DNA of 64,000 nucleotides from Opitutia bacterium (lineage in GTDB: Bacteria > Verrucomicrobiota > Verrucomicrobiia > Opitutales > Opitutaceae): the NCBI GenBank assembly GCA_016187945.1, contig JACPIT010000013.1:1-64000 (forward strand), read 5' to 3'. This document shows, piece by piece, positions 18,101-27,100 of this stretch. A model generated the notes under the pieces. The model did no database searches and had not been told where the DNA came from. It was given only the letters and a program-made list of their open reading frames with translations. A program made the position numbers and the translations under genes. How positions within the stretch are numbered: position 1 is the stretch's first letter; each line of letters begins with the position of its first letter.

Positions 18101-21100
18101 GTCGAAGATCTCGACGGTATAGGCGCCGGCGTCAGATACCGTGAAGGCCGGCAACGACAACGTCGCCGCAGTTGCCCCCGCCAACACGCGATTGTTGCGG
18201 CGCCATTGATAGGCCAAAGGACCATCCGCACTCGTCGCGGAGACGGAAAGCGTCAAAGGCGCGCCTGGCGCGACCACACTGCGCGCGGGCGGCGCAACGA
18301 CCACCGCAGGCGGCGTCGCGACAGTGAGCGTGGCCACCGCACTCGGGACCGTGCCCGCCGGATTGCTGACAAGAACGTCATAGTCGCCGCCGGCATTGTC
18401 GGAAATGGCGGTCAACTCCAACTCCGCCGCGGTCGCGCCTGCGATCGCGGCCCCATTGCGACGCCATTGATAGGAGAGCGGGCGCGTGCTGGTGGCTGTG
18501 ACCGAAAGAGTGTGTGCGCCGCCGCGGGCGACAGGGGAAGACTGCGGCTGCGCGGCGATGACCGGCAACGCGTCCGCCACCGCCGAGCGGGCGGCGACGG
18601 CATGGTAGCCGGATCCTATGGCCAGAGCGAAAAACCCGCCGACACCGCTCGGAACGGAGTTCATTCCGTAGCTGTCGCTGCCCCACATGACGACCGCCCC
18701 ATCGGCTTTGATCGCGCCTGCGCTGTAACCACTCGCGGCAAACGCCCGCACGACGCCGAGGCCGACCGGAATCGCGAGTTCCGGGGTGACGGCTCCCCAA
18801 TTGAGCAGCGTGCCGTCGGCTCGCAAGGCGAGCGAGTGATAGCCGCCGGCGGCGACCGCGGTGACGCCATTCAAACCCGCCGGCACCGTGGCCTGACCGC
18901 TGCTGTTATTGCCCCACGCGACCACCGTGCCGTCGGCGCGCAGGGCGAGCGCGTGTCCGCTTACCGCGATGGCGCACAGGTCGGCGGCTTCCGCCGGAAC
19001 CCTGGCCACCGCATGGGTGGCATCGCCCCAGACCGTCACGGTGCCGTCCGATTTGAGCGCGACCGCGTTGTTGTCTCCGGTCGCGATGGCAATCACGTCG
19101 GACAATCCTGCCGGCACGGTGACTTGGCCGTAGTAGCCGTATCCCCAAGCGACGACTGTGCCGTCGGCTCGGAGGGCGAGAATGTGTTCCGCGCCGCCCG
19201 CGAGCGCGACCACGTCGCTGAGCCCGGCCGGCACATTGCGGATCGAGCCGCTTCCTGCGGTCCAAACCGTCACCGTGCCGTCGCGGCGCAGGGCCGCTTC
19301 GTAGTAATTGCCCGACAGCACGGCGATCACGTTTCCGAGACTCGCCGGCACCGGCCCGATGTTACCCGTGTTGCCCCAATGGACGACTTCGCTCGGACCG
19401 TAGTCGGGAAGCAGGAACGTTGTCGCGCGTCCCGTGAGACCGTTGGCGTCGACCGCCTCGAGCGTGTAGGCGCCGGCGTCGGCGTTGCTGAACTCTGGGA
19501 GCGTAAACGTGGCGCTCGTCGCACCTGCGATAGGCCGATTGTTTTTCTTCCAGCGGTAAGTGATCGGACCCGTCGCGGTCGTGGCCGCGCCGGTGAGTGT
19601 GACCGGCTGGCCGAGCATCGGCGCAAGACGCGTCGGCGGCCGGGTCGTGAATACCGGCGCAGGCGCGATCGTGAGGACCGCCGGAGCGCTCACGACGCTG
19701 CCAACGTGGTTGGTGACCACGAGTTCGTAGGTGCCGCCGGAGCTGGCAGCAATCGGAGCGACGAGCAGGGTCGGCGACGTCGCGCCTGCGATTGCCGTGC
19801 CGTCGCGCCGCCACTGGTAGGCGAGCGAACCGCTGCCGGTGGCGGCGGCCGTGAACGTCACGCGACCGCCCGGCGCAGCAATCGCGCTCTGCGGCTGCGC
19901 CGTGACGACCGGTGCGGTGTCGCTCGCCGCGCTGCAGAGCGCGAGCGCGAAGTTTCCACCCGCGGAGAATGCGTGCACGACGCCGAGATCGGCCGGAATG
20001 TTGCGCGCGCCCGAGGCCGTCTCGCCCCAGCTCAGGAATCCGCCGCCGCGCAGGCGGAGCAGCCCAAAATTCGTCCCGCACGCGAGCGCGACCGCTTCGG
20101 TGTTGCCGATCGCGAGCGCAGACGAACCGCTGCCCCAGACCGTCACTCTGCCGTCCGCGCCGAGCGCGCCGGAGGTGGCGCCGCCGGCGGAGATTGCGAT
20201 CACGTCGCGGAGGGCGTCCGCCGCGGCGGTCTCCGCATAGGAAACCGAGCCGGCGTTCCAAGCCGTCACTTTGCCGTCGGTGCGCAGCGCCAGAAATTGC
20301 GAGCTGCCGGCGGCGACTGCGGTGACGTCGCTCAGATTGGCCGGCGGCGTGAGACTGCCGAAGCCGGAAGCCCAGATCGCGACCGTGCCGTCGGACGTGA
20401 GCGCGATGCTGCGACTGTCGCCGGCGGCAATCGCGATGACATCGCGCAGGCCGATCGGGACCGTGCCGCCGTTGCCCCAACTGAGGACGGTGCCGTCCGA
20501 CCGCAAGGCGACAGAGTGCGTCGCGCCCGCCGCCACGGCCACGACTTCGGAGAGATTCGCCGGCACCACGGCGGCACCGTTGTTCGTGCCGCCCCAAGCG
20601 GCGACGGTGCCGTCGCGCCGCAGCGCGAGTCCGTGCGATCCGCCGGCCGAAAGAGCGAGAGCATCGCCGAGCGAGGCGGGCACGGCGAGCTGACCGGAGC
20701 CCGAACTTCCCCAAGCGCGCACGCGCGTCGGCCCACAATCGAGCAGCACAAAAACCGTGCGCCGCACGGTGAAGCCCAATGCGTCGGCGACCGTCAGCGT
20801 GTAGGCGCCCGCGGTCTGCTCGTTCACGGCCGGGATCGTATAGCTCGCGCCGTTCGCACCGGCGATCGGGCGGTTGTTCAACGACCAGCGGAAAGTCACG
20901 TCGTTCGCCGACCCGTTCAACGCGAACGTCAGCGTCAACGGCTGGCCGGCCACCACGACCTGGCGTGGCGTGGGCGCGGAAGCGAAGCTCGGCGGCGTTG
21001 CGACCGTGAGCATGGCGGCAGCGCTTGTCGTGGAGCCGACGTGATTGGAAACGACGACGTCGTAACGGGCAATGTCCACCGCGGTCGCGGCCGGGACGAT

Positions 21101-24100
21101 CAAGCTCGCGGCCGTGGCGCCCGCGATCGGCGTGCCGTCGCGCCGCCATTGGTAGCGGAACGGCCCGGAGCCGCTCGCGACCACGCTGAACACCGCGTCG
21201 CGGCCGGTCGCCACGAGCGCGTCGACCGGCGGCGTGGCGATGGTCGGCGCCGTGTCGTCCGGGCCTTCGCGCAGCACAAACGTGCGAAAATCGAAGACGG
21301 CGATCGCAAACGCATTCGTCACGTCCGCCATCCCGGGCGCCTGCGCATAGGTGCTGTGGCCCCAGCCGACGATGCTCCCGTTCCCTTTCAACGCGATGCC
21401 GTGGTAGTAACCGAGTCCGACGTCGCGCGCGGCTCCGACGGAGCTTGGCACGGGCAGAGTGTAGCTACCATACCCCCACCCCACGATGGAGTCGTCCATG
21501 CGCAGTCCGAGCGCCGCGCTGGAATTGAGCACGACCTTTTTCAAGGACGACTGGCTGGCGGCACCTGTCACCCGCGAGTCGCTGCCCGGTCCCGACACGA
21601 CGACGGTTCCGTCCAATTTCACCGCGGCGGCGACTCCCGAATTCGCACCGATCGCCACGACATCGCTCCAACCGGCAACCACGGCCGGCGGGGTTGGTGG
21701 CGGGGTCACGGTGGGGTCATTGATTTCGCTACGCGTCCAAGTGACGACGGTGCCATCGGCGCGCAACGCAAGGTGATAGTAATCGGCGGCGGCGATCGCG
21801 ATCACTCCGTCGAGGCCGGGCACCGTTTCGACGGCCGCGTAGCCGCGGCCCCAGGTCGCAACGGTGCCATCGGCCTTGAGCGCCATGCTGCTGGCGCCCC
21901 CGGCGGCCACGGCGACGACGTTGGCCAGACCGTCCGGCACGCTCGTCTGCGAGGAGTCGTTCGAGCCCCACGCCACGACCGAACCATCGGCCCGGAGCGC
22001 GACGAGGTGCGACGAGCCGCTTGCGAACGCCAGGAGATTGTTGCCCGCGTTGTCGGGCGGGGTCGCGAGGTTCGCCGGGACGTCACCGAAGGCGAGAACT
22101 TGCGTGTGGGATCGCGCCGCCAACACGAACGAGGTCGCGCGAGAAACCACGCCGCGATTGTCGGTCACCTCCACCGTGTAAGCGCCTGCCTGATCGGCGG
22201 CGAAACCCGGCAACGACAACGTCGCACTCGTGGCACCGGCGATCGGACGATTGTTTTTCTTCCAACGATAGGACAACGGACCGAATGCCGAATCGGCCGC
22301 GACGGTGAGCGTCACGGGCGCGCCGACGGCGCTGACCACGCGCGGCGTGGGCGCGGCGGCGATCCGCGGACCCGTCGCGAGCGTCACCGTTGCGCCCTGG
22401 CTCGTGACAGATCCGGCGGGGTTGGAAACGACGACGTCGTAGGTGGCCGCGTCGGCGTCTTGCACCGCCGGGAGGACGAGCGCGGCAGCGGTCGCACCGG
22501 AGATCGCGGCGCCGTTCTTCCGCCACTGGTAACGCACCGGATTGAGGCCCGTCGCAACGACGCGGAAGATCGCCGTGTCGCCCGGCGCCACGGTGAGAGA
22601 TGCCGGCTGTTGCGTGATGGTGGGCAGCGGCAACGACGACCGGTCGACGATCGCGACGCCGTGCGACGAGCCGAGCGCGAAGCCCACCACCGTTCCGAGG
22701 TCTGCAGGCACCGCGGCGATGCTCGAACCCGAACTGGCCCAAACGAGCAACTGGCCGTTGGGGCGCACCGCGGCGGACGCGCTCGCACCGCTGCCGATCG
22801 CCGTCGCGACGCCAGGCCCAAAGGAGCCGGCGGAGGAATTTTCACCCCAGGCGACGATCGAGCCGTCGCTCTTGAGCGCGACGGACTGATTGCCGCCCGC
22901 GCCGATCGCCACCACCCCGCTGAGATCGACCGGCACGGTGGCAGCGTTCACCGGATAGGAATTCCCGTTCGCCGCCCAGCCCCGAACGGTGCCGTCTGCG
23001 CGCAATGTCAGCAAATGCTCGCTCCCGCGAGCGATCGCGACCACCCCCGAACTCGCGACCGCGCCGGTGTCGACCACTGCGCCCGACGAAACGGACCAGG
23101 TCACGACGCGGCCGTCGGCCAGGAGCGCGCACGCCTGTCCATAGCCCAGGCCGATGCTGATGGCGTTACGGACGCTCGCCGGGACCGGCAGAGACGCGTA
23201 GCCGCCGCTCCACAGGCGCACCGAGCCGTCGCTCCGCAGCACCGCGGCCAAGTCGCCGCTCAGCGCCACCGCCGCTACCTCGCCCACATCCGCCGGCACG
23301 CTGATCACCTGGCCGCCGTAAGCATAGTATTTGCCCCACGCCACGACCGAGCCGTCGGCGCGCAAGGCGAGATTGCCGGCGTTGCCGGCAGCGACAGAGA
23401 CGACGTCGTCGAGTCCGGCGGGCACGTCGGTTTGGCCGGAGTCGTTGGCGCCCCACGCCCGCACGGCGGTGGCGCCAGCCACGAGCACAAACGCCGTCGC
23501 GCGTGTCACGACCCCGCGCGTGTCGGAAATCTCCAGTGTGTAAGCGCCGCCATCGGCGCGCGCGACGCTCGGCAACTCGTAACTGGCCGCCGTCGCACCG
23601 GCGATGGGCCGATTGTTCCTCTTCCACTGGTAAGTCAGCGGGCCGTGCGCACTGGTCGCGGAAAACCCAAGCGTGATCGACGATCCGCTCGTCGCGAAGT
23701 AGCGGCGCACCGGCGTGCCGGTGAGGGCCGGCGGCGCGAGCACGTCGAACCGCACCGCATCGCTCGTCGTGCTTCCCATGTGGTTCGCCACGACGACGTC
23801 GTAGCTCCCGGCATCGCCGAGTTCGACCGGCGAAAGCGAAAAACTCGCGGCCGTCGCGCCGGGAATCGGCGTGCCGTCTTTGCGCCATTGGTATCCGAGC
23901 CGACCGGGACCGCTCGCCGCGACGCGCAGGGTGACCGTGTCCCCCGCCGTCAACGCCGCCGGTCCGGTCGGCTGCTCCGTGATCGTCGGAAGCGCATCGC
24001 CGACCGCGCGGCGCAGCACGACGACACCGCTGGAATATCCTGGCGCCGCCACGCTCAATGCCGGCGAAAGATTGCTCAGCGTGCCGGCGCCACCGCTACC

Positions 24101-27100
24101 CCAGCCTACGACGGAACCGTCGGCGCGGAGCGCATAAGAACGGCGTTCGCGCGCGTCAAGCGCCACGACCTCGGTCAGCCACGCCGGCGGCGTGTTTTCG
24201 TTCGACCAATTGTAGCCCCAATGCACCACGGTGCCGTCGGCTTTCAACGCGAGCGAAAAACCGTTGCCCGCAGCGATAGCCACAACGCCTGTGAGGCCCG
24301 CCGGCACATCGCAGGCACCATCGTAATTGTCGCCCGTCGCGACCACGGTCCCGTCGATCTGCAGCATCAGCAAATGCGTGCTGCTCGCAGCGATCGCGGT
24401 GACGGGCAGCGTCGGCACCGGCACGACCGCAAAGGCGCCGTGATAGTCCCACGAGTAAACGCGCCCATCGGAGCGCAGCGCGTAGGCGGTGGAAGTCGAT
24501 CGTGCGGAGATGGCGATAACCCCGTCAAGCGCCGCAGGCACGGTGCCGATGTTGCTGTAAATCGGCGAACCCCACGCCACGACCTTGCCATCTGCCTTCA
24601 GCGCAAAACCGAAGGAATCGATCGGCTGCAAATCGACGAAAGGCAAAGTGGACGTCGGCAGCACGCCGGAAAAACTCGTGCCCCAGCCCACGGCCGCGCC
24701 ATCGCGCCGCAGCGCGTATGCCGCGCTGTTGCCGCCGGTGCGCACCGCGATCGCGTCGCCGAGCGTCGGAGGCACGTCGGAGATGTAGCCGTAGTCGGTC
24801 CGCACCTGCGTCCGTCCCGGATCGAGCACCAGGAACGTCGTCGCCCGGCTGATGGCGCCACGCACGTCGGTGATTTCGACGGTGTAGGCGCCGGCGTCCG
24901 ACGGAGCGGCCTGGCGGAGCGTCAGGTTCGGCGTCGTCGCGCCCGCGATCGGGCGGTTGTTTTTCTTCCACTGGTAGGCCAAGGGACCGTTTGCACTCGT
25001 GGCGCTCACACCGAAACGAACGTATTCGCCGGGCTGGGCGAGCACCCGCTGAGGCGGCGCGAGGGTGATTGCTGGCGGGGTCACAATTTCCAGCGCGACC
25101 GGCATGCTCGTCACTGCGCCGCGGTGGCTCGACACGACCACGTCGTAGGTGCCCGCGTCGCCCGCCTGCACGTTCAACAGGTCGAGCGCCGGCGAATTGC
25201 CACCGATGGCGACGCCGTTCTTGCGCCACGCGTAGGTTAGCGGCGCGGCACCGGTGGCGCGCACGTCAAACCGCACCGACTCGCCGACGGCGGTCACGAC
25301 GGCGGCAGGCTGCTGCACGATCGCGGGCGCGCTGTCAGCGGCGGCACGCCGGATGAGCATCGGCGTGCTGCGTCCGCCATGAATCGCGAAGATATCCGCG
25401 AGATTGGAGGGCAGCTTGAAATACTCCGCCGAACTCGTGCCCCATATCGCGAGCGTGCCATCGGCGCGGAGCGCGAACGAGTAGTCCCATCCCGCGGCGA
25501 GGGCAGTCGCCGTCGACAGATCCGAGGGCGGCGTGCCGCCGGAACCGCTGCCCCAACCGACGACGGTGCCGTCGCTTTTCAACGCCACCGAGTGTCCGTT
25601 GCCGCCGGCGATCGCCACGACGCCGCCGAGTCCGGCAGGCACGCTGGATTGGCCGTAGGAGTTGCTGCCCATGGCCACGACAGCGCCGTCGAGTTTCAAG
25701 GCCAGCAGATGCTGCGAGCCCGCGACGATCGCGGTGACACCGGAAAGCTCCGCCGGCACGGCGGGCGCGGCGTTGCCGCTCCAGGTGCGCACCGTTCCGT
25801 CGGCGAGCAACGCGGCAATGAAGTTCTCGTTCGCCGCGATCGCAATCGCGTCGCGGAGCGGCTCGGTCGTTGCACCGGTGGTGCTGCGCCATGTCACGAT
25901 CCGGCCGTTGGACCGCAGCACGACGAATCCGTCGTTCGTCGAGGCGGCGGCGACGGCATCGGCGATGCCGGCGGCGTAAGCGCGGGCGCCGACGGAGGCG
26001 TTGCCGCCCCACAGCGCGAGAGCGCCGTTCGCGCGGACCGCGATGGCGAGCGCGAAGGTGGACTTGACCTCCACGGCGTCGCCCAGATTCGAAGGGACGT
26101 TTTTCAGCCCACCGGAATCGTAACCCCAAACTTCGACTTGAGTGCTGCCTCGGGCGGGACGGACAAACGTCAGCGTGCGCGCCGTGACACCGTGCGCATC
26201 GGTGCTTTCGAGCACATAGGCACCAGCGTCGGCCGCGGTGAACGCGGCGCGCGAGTAGGTCGGCGAAGTCGCACCCGGGATAGGCCGGTTGTTGCGGAAC
26301 CACTGATAGGCGAGCGGACCGTTCGCGGTGGTCACATCGGCCGCGAGCACCAGCGGCGCACCCACTGCGATCTCGGTGATGCTGGACGGAGCGGACGTCA
26401 CAAGCGGCGGCGCCTCGATCGTCAGCGTAGCGGCGGTGCTCGTGACGGTGCCGACGTGATTGCCCACGACAACGTCGTAGGTGCCCGCGTCAGCGGGTTG
26501 GAGAGAGTCGAAGACCAGCGCGGAGCTGGTGGCGCCGGCGATGGGAGCGCCCCCCTTGCGCCATTGGTAGCTGAACACGCCGGGCCCGGTGGCGGACACG
26601 CGCAACGTGAGCGGTGCACCGATGCCGCCGGCGGCACTTTGCGGATTCGCGACGATCGTCGGAACCGCATCCGCAGTGGCCTCGCACAGTGCCACCGCGT
26701 GATAAGAACTGACCGCGATGCCCCGCACTGGACCGAGATCCGAGGGCGGAGTCGCGCCCGTGCCGGAGGTGTTCCAAGCGGTGAGCCGTCCGTCTTCTCC
26801 GGCCGCGAACGCGCCCAGTCCGCCGAGCGCGAGCAGGGAACGCTCGTCGAGCAGCGGCGGCGCCGCAAAACCATTCGCACCCCAGGCCACAATCGCACCG
26901 CCCGTCTTGAGCGCGAGCGAGGCGCCGTTGCCTGTCGCGATGAATCGCACGCCCGCGAGCGCCGGCGGCGGCGAGGCGGTCGTGCTACCCCAGCCCACGA
27001 CGGTGCCGTCGGCCTTGAGCGCAAGCGAATAGGATCCGCCGGCCGCGATCGCGACGACATCGCGCAGCCCTGCGGGCGGCGAAAGCACATTGGAATTGGG